DNA from: Nitrospirota bacterium
Lineage (GTDB): Bacteria; Nitrospirota; JACRHL01
Length of the DNA: 51,219 nt
Assembly: GCA_016212085.1 (NCBI GenBank)
Contig: JACRHL010000013.1
Span: 1 to 51,219, forward strand
Reading direction: 5' to 3'
The notes beneath the pieces were generated by a model. It ran no database searches. It saw only the letters and a program-made list of their open reading frames with translations, and was not told the DNA's origin. The translations under genes were made by a program, and so were the position numbers. Of the stretch, positions 34,753 through 44,613 are shown piece after piece. Position 1 is the first letter of the stretch, and each line of letters opens with the position of its first letter.

Positions 34753-36171
34753 TCACTCCTTGATGAGCAGCAGGCGCGGTTCGGTCATCTCTTCCATGGC
34801 GTAGCGTACCCCCTCGCGGCCCAGGCCCGAATCCTTGCTGCCGCCGTAGGGGGCGTGATCGAAGCGCAGGGTGGGGATGTCGCCCACCACCACGCCGCCC
34901 ACCTCCATGTGGCGGTGGGCGTACAGGGCGTGGCGCAGGTTGGTGGTGAACACCCCCGCCTGGAGGCCGTAGGGGGAGTCGTTCACCATGCGCACCGCGT
35001 CCTCGAAGGTGGCGAACGGTTGCACGGTGGCCACCGGTCCGAACACCTCGGCGCAGCACACCTTCATCCCCGGCGTCACGCCCGCGAGCAGGGTGGGGCG
35101 CACCACGTTGCCCGCGCGGGTGCCGCCGCTGAGCAGCCGGGCGCCCGCCGCCGTGGCCTCGGCGATCCAGGCCGTCACCCGGTCCGCCGCGGCGCCGTCG
35201 ATGAGGGGGCCGACCACGGTCTTGAAGGCCGCCGGGTCGCCCACCGGCAGCGCCTCGGTGGCCTTCACCAGGGCGGCCACGAACGGCTCGTACACGTCCT
35301 CCTGCACCAGGATGCGCTGCACCGAGATGCAGATCTGCCCGGCGTAGGCGAAGGCGCCGAAGGCGATGCGCCCGGCGGCGGCATCCAGGTCGGCGTCGGC
35401 GCACACCACGGCGGCGGCGTTGCCGCCCAGCTCCAGGGCCACGCGCTTCTTGCCGCAGATGCCCTTGAGGTGCCAGCCCACCCGGTCGCTGCCGGTGAAG
35501 GAGAGCATGGTCATGCGTTCGTCGGTGATCAGCGGCCGGGCCGCCTCGACGCCGCACGGCACCACCTGGAACACCCCGTCCGGCGCCCCGGCGTCATGCA
35601 CGATCCGGCCCAGCCGGAGCGCGGTGAGGGGCGCCTGCACCGGCGGCTTGAGCACCACGGTGCAGCCCGCCGCCAGCGCCGGCGCCAGCTTGTGGGCCAC
35701 CAGGTTGAGGGGGAAGTTGAACGGCGCGATGGCGGAGATGGGGCCGACGGGCACGCGCCGGGTGAGGGCGGTGTAGCCCTCGCCGGCGGCGGTGACGTCC
35801 GCCGGGATCGCCTCGCCCGCCAGGCGCTTGGCCTCCTCGGCGGCGATGGTGAAGGTGGACACGGCGCGGTCCACCTCCGCCAGCGCCTGGGTGATGGGCT
35901 TGCCCGCCTCGGCGGTGATGAGGTGGCCGAGCTCGTCCCGGGCCTGGGCGATGCCGTGGGCCACGCCGGCGCACAGGCCGGCGCGGCGGTGCGCCGGCCA
36001 GTGGCGGAAGGTGGCGAAGGCCGTCCGCGCGGCGGCGATGGCGTCCAGCACCTGGTCGTGGTCGGCCTGCGGCACGCGGGCGATGACCTCGCCGGAGTAA
36101 GGGTTGGTGACCGCGGCGGTGGCGGTGGTGGCGACGGCGCGCCCGCCGATGATGAGTGTCTCCGTATCCAT
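34753..36171 (-). CDS. NAD(P)-dependent aldehyde dehydrogenase
   Basis: Oxidises an aldehyde to an acid. The 472-residue protein has the family residues N152 (PFNFPLN), E247 (ALELGGNA) and the catalytic C281 (GQICISVQR), plus EVFGPVATV and YGGSKDSGLGREG near the end. The substrate is not readable; the linked PuuD-like hydrolase points to aldehydes from polyamine or GABA breakdown, but lactaldehyde-, succinate semialdehyde- and phosphonoacetaldehyde-type enzymes look similar. ATG 36171 has AAGAGG 7 bases upstream and was preferred to the ATG at 36204, which lies inside GC-rich spacer. Confidence 0.92.
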   Translation of the reverse strand: MDTETLIIGGRAVATTATAAVTNPYSGEVIARVPQADHDQVLDAIAAARTAFATFRHWPAHRRAGLCAGVAHGIAQARDELGHLITAEAGKPITQALAEVDRAVSTFTIAAEEAKRLAGEAIPADVTAAGEGYTALTRRVPVGPISAIAPFNFPLNLVAHKLAPALAAGCTVVLKPPVQAPLTALRLGRIVHDAGAPDGVFQVVPCGVEAARPLITDERMTMLSFTGSDRVGWHLKGICGKKRVALELGGNAAAVVCADADLDAAAGRIAFGAFAYAGQICISVQRILVQEDVYEPFVAALVKATEALPVGDPAAFKTVVGPLIDGAAADRVTAWIAEATAAGARLLSGGTRAGNVVRPTLLAGVTPGMKVCCAEVFGPVATVQPFATFEDAVRMVNDSPYGLQAGVFTTNLRHALYAHRHMEVGGVVVGDIPTLRFDHAPYGGSKDSGLGREGVRYAMEEMTEPRLLLIKE

Positions 36172-36217
36172 GGTTGCCTCTTGGGGTTCGGCGTCCGCCG
36201 CCACGGCCGCCGCCCGG

Positions 36218-36266
36218 AAACGAAAACGCCCCGCCGCCCACGTCAGAAGCGGGGCCCGGCGGGGCG
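36218..36266 (-). terminator. Intrinsic terminator of mdh
   Basis: On the minus strand CGCCCCGCCG (36266-36257) pairs with CGGCGGGGCG (36236-36227) around a 20-base loop and is followed by TTTTCGTTTC. It lies 48 bases past the mdh stop and separates mdh from the aldehyde dehydrogenase operon. Confidence 0.8.
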
Positions 36267-36313
36267 CGCGGCGGGTGGATGGAGGGCCCGGATAACGGGG
36301 CCCGGGCCGTTGC

Positions 36314-37288
36314 CTATTTCTTCTTGGACGGCTTCCTCAGGGCGGCCATCTCGGCGAGCATGGAGTCGACCTTCGCCGACTGCTCGCGCACCTGCGCCGC
36401 GGAGCGGTGCAGCATCTCCAGCTCCGGGTTGGCTAGGCGCACGTCGACGATCTCCAGCAAGCCCTCCTTGCCCAGCTTGCAGGGCACGCCCACGTAGGTG
36501 TTGTGGATGCCGTACTCGCCCTCGCACAGGGCGGAGCAGGGCAGGATCATCTTCTTGTCCACCATGATCGCCTCGATCATCTCGACGGTGGCGGCGGACG
36601 GCGCGTAGTAGGCGCTGCCGGTCTTGAGCAGCGAGACGATCTCGGCGCCGCCGTTCCGGGTGCGCTCGATGAGGGCGTCGATGCGGTCCTGGGAGAGCAG
36701 CTCGGGGATGGGGATGCCGGCCACGTTGGAATAGCGCGGGATGGGCACCATGGCGTCGCCGTGGCCGCCCAACACGAAGGCGTGGATGTTCTCCACCGAC
36801 ACGTCCAGCTCCATGGCGATGAAGGTGCGGAAGCGGGCGGTGTCGAGCACGCCGGCCATGCCGATCACGCGGCTCTTGGGAAAGCCGCTCACCTTGAGGG
36901 CGGTGTGGCACATGGCGTCGAGCGGGTTGGTGACGACGATGACGATGGCGTCGGGCGAGTACTTGACGATGTTCTCGGTGACCTCGGCCACCACCTCGAC
37001 GTTGGTCTTCAGCAGGTCATCGCGGCTCATGCCCGGCTTGCGCGGGAACCCGGCGGTGATCACCACGATGTCGGAGCCCTCGGTGGGGCCGTATTCGTGG
37101 GTGCCGATGATCTTGGTGTCGAATCCGATGATGGGGGCGCTTTGCTGCAGGTCGAGGGTCTTGCCCTCGCCGCGGTCGGTCACCCGGTCGATGAGCACCA
37201 CGTCGGTCAGCTGCTTCTCCACCAGGCGCTGGGCCAGGGTGGACCCCACGTTTCCGGCGCCCACGATGGTGGTCTTGAATCTACGCAT
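36314..37288 (-). CDS. mdh: Malate dehydrogenase, LDH-like type
   Basis: NAD-dependent interconversion of malate and oxaloacetate in the TCA cycle. The 324-residue protein has the NAD motif GAGNVGST, the specificity loop [13 protein letters not shown] whose arginine selects malate/oxaloacetate, [23 protein letters not shown] and the catalytic His in [10 protein letters not shown]. The C-terminal 25 residues are charged and helical, ending KPSKKK. ATG 37288 has AGAGGAAG 7 bases upstream; a TTG two codons earlier is less likely. Single gene with its own terminator. Confidence 0.96.
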   Translation of the reverse strand: MRRFKTTIVGAGNVGSTLAQRLVEKQLTDVVLIDRVTDRGEGKTLDLQQSAPIIGFDTKIIGTHEYGPTEGSDIVVITAGFPRKPGMSRDDLLKTNVEVVAEVTENIVKYSPDAIVIVVTNPLDAMCHTALKVSGFPKSRVIGMAGVLDTARFRTFIAMELDVSVENIHAFVLGGHGDAMVPIPRYSNVAGIPIPELLSQDRIDALIERTRNGGAEIVSLLKTGSAYYAPSAATVEMIEAIMVDKKMILPCSALCEGEYGIHNTYVGVPCKLGKEGLLEIVDVRLANPELEMLHRSAAQVREQSAKVDSMLAEMAALRKPSKKK

Positions 37289-37496
37289 CGACAATCTTCC
37301 TCTCGCACGGTCTGCCGCGGCGCACCTGCGCCCCGGGGGTTTGCGTCTCCCAACGACGCAGTGTGCATCAAGATGGGTTCGTTAAAAAAGGGATTTATAC
37401 CTTTCCAAACCGGAAAATTACAAGGGATGACCCCGTCCCTTGGTCCGCCGCCGGCGCCTTTGACCGCGCGCGGGGGGCTCTGCTACGGTGCGCCCC

Positions 37497-38873
37497 ATGG
37501 ACGACCGCGCGCTGAAGGCCCTGACCGGCATGTTTCCCGCCGACCGCCTGCTCACCGGGCGCGCCGAGCGGCTCTGCTACGCCTATGACGCCACCCAGCT
37601 GATGGCCCTGCCGGACGCAGTGGCGTTCCCCCTGGAGGCCGAGGAGGTGGCCCGGCTCATGCGCTGGGCCAACACCCACCGGGTGCCGGTGGTGCCGCGC
37701 GGCGCGGGCACCGGCTTCGTGGGGGGCAGCGTGCCGGTTGCGGGCGGGGTGGTGCTGAGCTTCGAGCGCATGAACCGCATCATCGAGATCGATACCGACA
37801 ACCTGGTGGCCATCGTCGAGCCGGGAGTGGTCACCGCCGACCTGCACCGGGCGGTGGAGGCGCTGGGGCTGTTCTATCCGCCCGACCCGTCCAGCTCCGC
37901 CAGCTGCACCGTGGGCGGCAACGCCGCCTGTGCCGCCACCGGCCCGCGCTCGGTCAAGTATGGCGGCACCAAGGACTATGTGCTGGCGGTGGACGCGGTG
38001 CTGCCCACCGGCGAACTGGTGCGCTCCGGGTCGCGCGCCGTCAAGCGGGTGGTGGGATACGACATGGCGCGCCTGCTGGTGGGCACCGAGGGCACCCTGG
38101 GCATCATCACCCGCCTCACCCTGCGGCTGATCCCCAGGCCGGAGGCGGTGCGCACCCTGCTGGCCAGCTTTCCCACGGTGACGGGCGCCGCCCGCGCCGT
38201 GGCGCGCACCATCGCCCGGGGCCTGGTGCCGCGCGCCTGCGAGTTCATGGACCACCGCAGCCTGGAGCTGGTGCGCCGCCACGGCCAGGTGGCGGTGGCG
38301 CCGGACGCCCGCGCCCTGCTCATCCTGGAGGCGGACGGCGACGCGCGCGCCGCCGCCGAGGCGGCGAAGGCCATGGAGGCGCTGTGCCGGGAGGAGGGGG
38401 CCATCGACGTGCGCCAGGCGGCCACGGCGGAGGAAACCCGCCAGGTGTGGGCGGCGCGCAAGGCCCTGTCGCAAGCCATGTACGAGGTGGCGCCCACCAA
38501 GATCAACGAGGACGTGGTGGTGCCGCGCAGCCGCCTGCCGGAGCTGGTGGAAAGGGTGGACGCCCTGGCCGGGGAGTTCGACCTGCCCATCATCTGTTTC
38601 GGCCACGCGGGCGAGGGCAACCTGCACGTGAACATCATGGCCGACCAGGCCGACCGGCCGGCCATGGTGCGTGCCCGGCAGGCGGTGGTGAAGCTGTTCG
38701 AGACGGTGGTGGCCCTGGAGGGCAGCGTGTCCGGCGAGCACGGCATCGGCGGGATGAAGGCCCCCTACCTGGCCATCGAGGCGGGGGCGGCGGGGCTGGC
38801 CGCCATGGGCCGGGTGAAGGCGGCGTTCGATCCCAACGGCGTGCTGAATCCGGGCAAGATCCTGGTGCTGTGA
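37497..38873 (+). CDS. FAD-linked 2-hydroxyacid oxidase (GlcD / D-lactate dehydrogenase family)
   Basis: Flavoprotein that oxidises a 2-hydroxyacid such as glycolate or D-lactate. The 458-residue protein has the PCMH-type FAD domain (PVVPRGAGTGFVGGSVPV, then PPDPSSSASCTVGGNAACAATG and YGGTKDYVLA) and the C-terminal FAD-oxidase domain with FGHAGEGNLHVNIM and SGEHGIGGMK. GlcE and GlcF partners are absent nearby, so it could act alone or with distant subunits. ATG 37497 is chosen; GTG 37488 is in frame. It has no clear ribosome site. Confidence 0.9.
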   Translation: MDDRALKALTGMFPADRLLTGRAERLCYAYDATQLMALPDAVAFPLEAEEVARLMRWANTHRVPVVPRGAGTGFVGGSVPVAGGVVLSFERMNRIIEIDTDNLVAIVEPGVVTADLHRAVEALGLFYPPDPSSSASCTVGGNAACAATGPRSVKYGGTKDYVLAVDAVLPTGELVRSGSRAVKRVVGYDMARLLVGTEGTLGIITRLTLRLIPRPEAVRTLLASFPTVTGAARAVARTIARGLVPRACEFMDHRSLELVRRHGQVAVAPDARALLILEADGDARAAAEAAKAMEALCREEGAIDVRQAATAEETRQVWAARKALSQAMYEVAPTKINEDVVVPRSRLPELVERVDALAGEFDLPIICFGHAGEGNLHVNIMADQADRPAMVRARQAVVKLFETVVALEGSVSGEHGIGGMKAPYLAIEAGAAGLAAMGRVKAAFDPNGVLNPGKILVL

Positions 38874-38944
38874 CCGGGCCCCCGGCGGGCCTCCCGCGGG
38901 GGCCGCGGCTCAATCTCTTGCCGCCGCGCGCCGATAAGTTCAGC

Positions 38945-38974
38945 TTGGAGGTGCCTTCCAAGGTGTGCTATAAA
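38945..38974 (+). promoter_or_regulatory. Probable promoter for mglB-mglA-TPR
   Basis: TTGGAG (38945-38950) and TATAAA (38969-38974) are 18 bases apart. The -35 lies within an inverted repeat CTTGGA-N7-TCCAAG (38944-38962), which looks like an operator overlapping the promoter. The first gene starts 48 bases further on. Confidence 0.55.
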
Positions 38975-39021
38975 ATCAAGGTTGTCGTGGGGCATGGCGC
39001 CGCTTGACGGACGGAGCGACC

Positions 39022-39501
39022 GTGGACGAGCAAAACGTTCTGACATCCGATGTTTTCGAGCGCATCGAGGCCGAGTTGCGCGGCTTCCGCCAGTTGGCGA
39101 AGGCGCGCGGCGTGCTGCTCGTCAACCGTTCCGGGCAACTGTTCGGGCAGGCCGGAGACACCTCCAGGATGGACACCACGGCGCTGGCCGCGCTGGTCGC
39201 GAGCAACGTCGCCGCCTCCCGGGCCATCGCCGACCTGGTGGGTGAACGGGAGTTCAAAGGCGTGTTCCTGGAGGGGGATCGGGAGCACATCCACATCTCT
39301 TTGGTCGGTTCCGGCACGATTCTGGCGGTGCTGTTCGATTCGCAGACCTCGCTGGGTCTGGTGCGGTTGCGGGTGAAGAGCACCGCCAAGGCGCTCGACG
39401 ACCTGCTGCGAGCCAAGGCCCAGCGCGTGGTGCACGACGATCCGGTGCTTTCCCCGTTTGCCGAAATCACGGAAGAGGATATCGACCAGTTGTTTCGGTA
39501 G
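39022..39501 (+). CDS. mglB: Roadblock/LC7-family protein, MglB-like
   Basis: Partner of the MglA GTPase; MglB proteins act as GTPase-activating proteins that set MglA's place at the cell poles. The 159-residue protein has the roadblock fold pattern in RGVLLVNRSGQLFGQAGDTSRMD, ALAALVASNVAASRAIADLVGE and HISLVGSGTILAVLFD, followed by a 50-residue helical tail. GTG 39022 was chosen because GGAG sits 5 bases upstream; TTG 39004 is also in frame. It is followed 6 bases later by mglA. Confidence 0.85.
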   Translation: MDEQNVLTSDVFERIEAELRGFRQLAKARGVLLVNRSGQLFGQAGDTSRMDTTALAALVASNVAASRAIADLVGEREFKGVFLEGDREHIHISLVGSGTILAVLFDSQTSLGLVRLRVKSTAKALDDLLRAKAQRVVHDDPVLSPFAEITEEDIDQLFR

Positions 39502-39507
39502 TCCTGG

Positions 39508-40095
39508 ATGTCGTTCATCAACTACTCGTCCCGCGAGATCAATTGCAAGATCGTCTATTACGGGCCCGGCCTGTGCGGCAAGACGAGCAATCTCAGCTAC
39601 ATCTACAAGAAGACCAACCCGGAGAACCGGGGCAAGATGATCTCGCTCGCCACCGAGACCGAGCGCACCCTGTTCTTCGACTTCCTGCCCCTGTCGCTGG
39701 GCTCGATCCGCGGCTTCAAGGTGCGCTTTCACCTGTACACGGTGCCCGGCCAGGTGTTCTACGATGCCAGCCGCAAGCTGATCCTGCGTGGCGCCGACGG
39801 CGTGGTGTTCGTGTCCGACTCCCAGGTGGACCGGCTCGAGGCCAACGTCGAGAGCATGGAGAACCTGCGCGTCAACCTGAGCGAGCACGGCCTGAACCTC
39901 GACACCATCCCGCTCACCGTCCAGCACAACAAGCGCGACCTGCCCGGCATCGTTCCCGTGGAGGAACTGAACGGCCTGCTGAACCCGCGCGGGGTGCCCT
40001 GGTTCGCCGCCTCCGCCACCAACGGCGACGGGGTGTTCGACACCCTCAAGGACATTGCCAAGCAGGTGATCCTGGAGCTCAAGCGCAAGGGCTGA
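39508..40095 (+). CDS. mglA: MglA-like small GTPase
   Basis: Ras-like GTPase that controls cell polarity, motility or pole-localised machines in other bacteria. The 195-residue protein has the P-loop GPGLCGKT (19-26), the MglA-type TVPGQ in place of DxxG (78-82), and NKRD (141-144) for guanine specificity. Directly follows mglB, the usual arrangement. In myxobacteria and Thermus the pair forms a GTPase switch. What it polarises here is unknown, although a TPR protein is next. Confidence 0.95.
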   Translation: MSFINYSSREINCKIVYYGPGLCGKTSNLSYIYKKTNPENRGKMISLATETERTLFFDFLPLSLGSIRGFKVRFHLYTVPGQVFYDASRKLILRGADGVVFVSDSQVDRLEANVESMENLRVNLSEHGLNLDTIPLTVQHNKRDLPGIVPVEELNGLLNPRGVPWFAASATNGDGVFDTLKDIAKQVILELKRKG

Positions 40096-40214
40096 TCCGC
40101 CCCCCTTCCCGGCGTGGCGCCGTTTCGTGCTAACATCCCCGCACCGTCCGGCGGCGTGTTCGGCGCCGGTGCCGGTTCAGGACGGTGGTGGCAAGGCAAC
40201 CCAAGCGAGACCGG

Positions 40215-40928
40215 ATGGTCATGAACTCCGAGATCCAAAAGGTGTTCGAGTGTGCGGAGGCCCTCTACCAGAAGGGGGATTTCGACGCCTGCCAGCCCCT
40301 GTTCAAGCGCATCGCCGAGCAGTACGCCGACAGCTATCCGGACGTCCACAACCGGCTGGGGGTGATCTATCACGCCCGGGGCCAGGTGGAAACCTCGGTG
40401 CCGTGCTTCGAGACCGCCCTGTCCATCAACCCCGCCTACACGGAGGCGGCCCTCAACCTGGTGGTGGCCTATAACGACCTGGGCCGCTTCGAGGAGGCGG
40501 AGGAGGTGTTCCACGCCGCCTCCGAATACCTGTCCGAGGGCGAGGAGGCGGCGCACCGCCAGATCCTCGCCAACCGCCACGTGCGCCTGGGTGACGACTA
40601 TGTGCGCGCCGGCCGCCTGAAGGACGGCCTGCACGAATACCGCCGCGCCCTCACCCTGTGCCCGCTGTTCGTGGATGTCATCAGCAAGGTGGGCGACGTG
40701 CTGCGCCGCCTGGGCCGGATGGACGACGCCCTGCGCGTGTTCGCCCGCGCCAAGGAGCTCAACCCGAAATTCCCGCAGCCCTACGTGCACGCCGGGCAGA
40801 TCTACTTCAAGCAGGGCTTCCTGGACGTGGCCATGATGGAGTGGCAGCAGGCCCTGGAGCTGGACCCCTCGCGCCGCGACGCCGAGGCCTATCTCGCCAC
40901 CGTGCGCCGCGCCCTGCTGCAACAGTAA
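40215..40928 (+). CDS. Tetratricopeptide-repeat protein
   Basis: A 237-residue all-helical protein with about six TPR units, for example [69 protein letters not shown] and [15 protein letters not shown]. No signal peptide, so it is cytoplasmic. It lies 119 bases after mglA in the same direction and may be an adaptor for the GTPase; that is inference. ATG 40215 or 40221 are both possible starts; a GTG at 40185 extends the frame by 10 residues. Confidence 0.85.
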   Translation: MVMNSEIQKVFECAEALYQKGDFDACQPLFKRIAEQYADSYPDVHNRLGVIYHARGQVETSVPCFETALSINPAYTEAALNLVVAYNDLGRFEEAEEVFHAASEYLSEGEEAAHRQILANRHVRLGDDYVRAGRLKDGLHEYRRALTLCPLFVDVISKVGDVLRRLGRMDDALRVFARAKELNPKFPQPYVHAGQIYFKQGFLDVAMMEWQQALELDPSRRDAEAYLATVRRALLQQ

Positions 40929-40931
40929 GCG

Positions 40932-41933
<1,002 letters not shown>

Positions 41934-41936
41934 GCC

Positions 41937-42908
41937 GTGGCCGACGCCCCGCTGCTCGAGGTTACCAACCTGGTCAAGCACTTCCCCGTGGGGGGCGGCC
42001 TGTTCGGGCGCGGCCGCAAGGTGCTGCACGCGGTGGACGGCGTGTCGTTCGCCATCCGCCCCGGCGAGGTGCTGTCCTTGGTGGGGGAGTCGGGCTGCGG
42101 CAAGAGCACGACGGGGCGCCTGATCCTGCGCCTGCTCGCGCCCACCGCCGGCCAGGTGCGGTTTGACGGGGAGGACGTGCTGACGGCGGACCGGCGGCGC
42201 ATGAAGGCGCTGCGCCGGCAGATGCAGGTGATCTTCCAGGACCCGTTCGCGTCCCTCAACCCGCGCATGCGCGTCCGCACCATCCTGGAGGAGCCGCTGG
42301 TGGTGCACAAGGTGGGCGATGCCGCCAGCCGCGCGGCCAGGGTGCTGGAGATCCTGGGCCAGGTGGGCCTGACGGCCGACGCCCTGGACCGCTACCCGCA
42401 CGAGTTCTCCGGCGGCCAGCGCCAGCGCATCAGCATCGCCCGCGCGCTGATGCTGGAACCCCGGCTGGTGATCGCCGACGAGCCGGTGTCGTCCCTCGAC
42501 GTGTCCATCCAGGCGCAGGTGATCAACCTGGTGCAGGACCTGCGCGACGCCCACGGCCTGGCCATCCTGTTCATCGCCCACGACCTGAACATGGTGCGCC
42601 ACGTCAGCGACCGGGTGAGCGTGATGTACCTGGGGCGGATCGTGGAGATCGGCGACGTGGAATCCGTGTTCGCCGACCCCAGGCACCCCTACACCCGCGC
42701 CCTGCTGGCGGCGGTGCCGGTGCCGGACCCGGCCCACAGGCGCGCCCGCCCCCTCCTTGCCGGCGACCTGCCGAGCCCCATCGACCTGCCGCCCGGCTGC
42801 CGCTTCCAGGGGCGCTGCCCGGAGGTGATGGCGCGCTGCCGCACGGTGGACCCCCAGCTGATCCAGCTGGGCCCGGACCACCAGGCCGCCTGCCTGCTCT
42901 ACGATTGA
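41937..42908 (+). CDS. Oligopeptide/dipeptide ABC transporter ATPase (DppF/OppF-like)
   Basis: Second ATPase of the pair, 323 residues. It shows Walker [28 protein letters not shown], signature FSGGQRQRISIARAL, Walker B LVIADEPVSSLD, switch FIAHD, and the Cys-rich tail GCRFQGRCPEVMARC, which binds an iron-sulfur cluster in some members. Start GTG 41937 is 3 bases after the upstream stop. A palindromic element follows the stop by 6 bases. Confidence 0.93.
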   Translation: MADAPLLEVTNLVKHFPVGGGLFGRGRKVLHAVDGVSFAIRPGEVLSLVGESGCGKSTTGRLILRLLAPTAGQVRFDGEDVLTADRRRMKALRRQMQVIFQDPFASLNPRMRVRTILEEPLVVHKVGDAASRAARVLEILGQVGLTADALDRYPHEFSGGQRQRISIARALMLEPRLVIADEPVSSLDVSIQAQVINLVQDLRDAHGLAILFIAHDLNMVRHVSDRVSVMYLGRIVEIGDVESVFADPRHPYTRALLAAVPVPDPAHRRARPLLAGDLPSPIDLPPGCRFQGRCPEVMARCRTVDPQLIQLGPDHQAACLLYD

Positions 42909-42914
42909 CGGGAT

Positions 42915-42946
42915 GTTGAAACAGTCCCGCCCCGGACTTTTTCAAC
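42915..42946. repeat. Dispersed palindrome, copy B (likely two-way terminator)
   Basis: Arms GTTGAAACAGTCC (42915-42927) and GGACTTTTTCAAC (42934-42946) pair over 13 bases with one mismatch around the loop CGCCCC. It sits between the convergent dppF-like and algJ-like genes, where a two-way terminator is expected, and shares its arm sequence with the palindrome at 11999-12032. Confidence 0.7.
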
Positions 42947-42985
42947 CCGGAACCGGACAGGCGGGGTTTTCCGGCCCCCGTCGCC

Positions 42986-44608
42986 TCAATCGATCGTGTC
43001 CTGACCGACGGCCGGAACCGGCCCGCCGCCCGCGCCGGGCAACGCCGCGAAATTCTCCGCCACCCCGCGCCCCTCGATGAGGCGCAGCGCGTAATCCCCC
43101 GGCGCGGTGCCGGGGGAGAGGCGCAGCTCCGCCACCGGCCCCCGGACGGGCAGGGGCAGGAACACATCGTTGGGGCCGGCGGCCAGCCGCGCCTGCACGG
43201 CGGGCTCGAATCCCGCCCCGCCGGGGCGCCGCCAGGCGACCGACAGCACCGTTTCCGCCGGGGCCGCCAGGGCCACCCGCAGCACCGGCCAGGCGTCGGC
43301 CGGGAGGTCCAGGCCCGGCAGCAGCAGGGCCGCGCCGGGACCACCCACCCGCAGGGCGCCATGTGGCGCCAGGGTCACCGGCCCGGAGATCCGGATGGGC
43401 GCATCGGCGCCGCCGGGGCTCAGCCAGCGGCGGCCCAGGGGGGCCTCGCGGTAGCGGCGGCGCAGGGTGGCCATGCGCAATTCCGGCACGAACGGCGCCG
43501 GCATGGTGAGCTTGCGCGCGGCCAGCTGGTCGATCACCACGGCGGGCCGCACGTCCGCCGCCAGCCAGTTCAGCAGGGGGAAGGAGTGCTCCAGCGGGTG
43601 CTGGGCGTTGGCCTGGGAGTCGTAGACGGCGGCCTGGAAGTGCCCGGCCAGCAGGGGGATCATGTCGTTGGCGAAGGAGTCGCGCAGCATCACCAGGCGC
43701 AAGGGCGGGGCGCCGCCGCAGCGGGTACGGAACGGGGCGCGGCGGGTGGCCCAGTCCGCCTCCAGGGGTATCTGGAAGTGCTCGGGCCGGGCGCAGGACG
43801 GGTCGGCGGGGGTCACGGTCACGCGGGTGTCCGCGTAGGCGGCGTTCAGGTTGAAGAGCTGGGCCAGGTCGCCTCCGGCTGCGGGCTCCCGCGCCACGGC
43901 GAACCGCTCCAGCGGCAGCGGCGCCAGTTCCGGGAACCAGCCGGACAGCCGCTCCATGACGGCTGCGTAGCCCACGTAGGCCCCCCGGCCGTTCCAGTGG
44001 GAATCGGTGCGCATGAACAGATCGCCATCGCCCTTGGCCGCAAGCAGCGCGGGGGTGAGGTCGACCACCGGCACGTCGGAGCGGGCGGCCAGGGCCGCCA
44101 TGAACTGCTCGCGCACGCTGGGGCCCACCGGCGCGAAGCGGGCGGGCAGGTGTTCCGGGTACACCTCCTGCTTGGCCGGGGTGACCACGAACAGGTAGCG
44201 CACGCCGCGCTCCGCCAGCCAGTCGCGCATGCCCTCCAGGTAGGCGCGCCACTGCTCCAGGTGGGCGTCCGGCAGGGTGATGCCGCCCCGGTAGGCGGTC
44301 ATGGCGTTGCCGCCGTAATAGAGCCAGCCATCGTCGCCGATGGCCACGCCGGGGCGGGTGCTCACCCCCAGGGCCAGCACCTTGACGCGGTTGTACGCCG
44401 CCACCAGCGGCGCGCGCAGGCCGAAGTGGTCGTTGAACCACGCCTCGAAGCCCTTGGGGAAGACGGCCAGGCCGTCGGACAGGGTGGGGAACGGCGCCAG
44501 CCGGCGCTTTTCCGCCTCCGACAGCTCCGCGCCGCCGGTCAACACCAGCGGCAGCACGGTCAGCGCCAGGAAGAAGGCCACCACCAGGCCCTGGAGGGTG
44601 CGTCGCAC
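42986..44608 (-). CDS. AlgJ/AlgX-like SGNH O-acetylation protein
   Basis: Periplasm-facing enzyme expected to move acetyl groups onto a surface polysaccharide with the MBOAT partner upstream. The 540-residue protein starts with a membrane/signal helix (LQGLVVAFFLALTVLPLVL) and holds the AlgX/AlgJ SGNH-like domain: DDGWLYYGGNAM, VTPAKQEVYPEHLP, the Asp-His pair in RTDSHWNGRGAY, and the serine in MLRDSFAND. The C-terminal 170 residues look like a beta-rich carbohydrate-binding part. GTG 44608 was chosen; it begins 5 bases after the algI-like stop. No alginate synthesis genes are present, so the polymer is unknown. Confidence 0.85.
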   Translation of the reverse strand: MRRTLQGLVVAFFLALTVLPLVLTGGAELSEAEKRRLAPFPTLSDGLAVFPKGFEAWFNDHFGLRAPLVAAYNRVKVLALGVSTRPGVAIGDDGWLYYGGNAMTAYRGGITLPDAHLEQWRAYLEGMRDWLAERGVRYLFVVTPAKQEVYPEHLPARFAPVGPSVREQFMAALAARSDVPVVDLTPALLAAKGDGDLFMRTDSHWNGRGAYVGYAAVMERLSGWFPELAPLPLERFAVAREPAAGGDLAQLFNLNAAYADTRVTVTPADPSCARPEHFQIPLEADWATRRAPFRTRCGGAPPLRLVMLRDSFANDMIPLLAGHFQAAVYDSQANAQHPLEHSFPLLNWLAADVRPAVVIDQLAARKLTMPAPFVPELRMATLRRRYREAPLGRRWLSPGGADAPIRISGPVTLAPHGALRVGGPGAALLLPGLDLPADAWPVLRVALAAPAETVLSVAWRRPGGAGFEPAVQARLAAGPNDVFLPLPVRGPVAELRLSPGTAPGDYALRLIEGRGVAENFAALPGAGGGPVPAVGQDTID

Positions 44609-44613
44609 GGCGT

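Noticed and set aside
38876-38911. Terminator after the GlcD-like gene
   Set aside because: A strong GC hairpin is present but no T-tract follows, so intrinsic termination is not supported.
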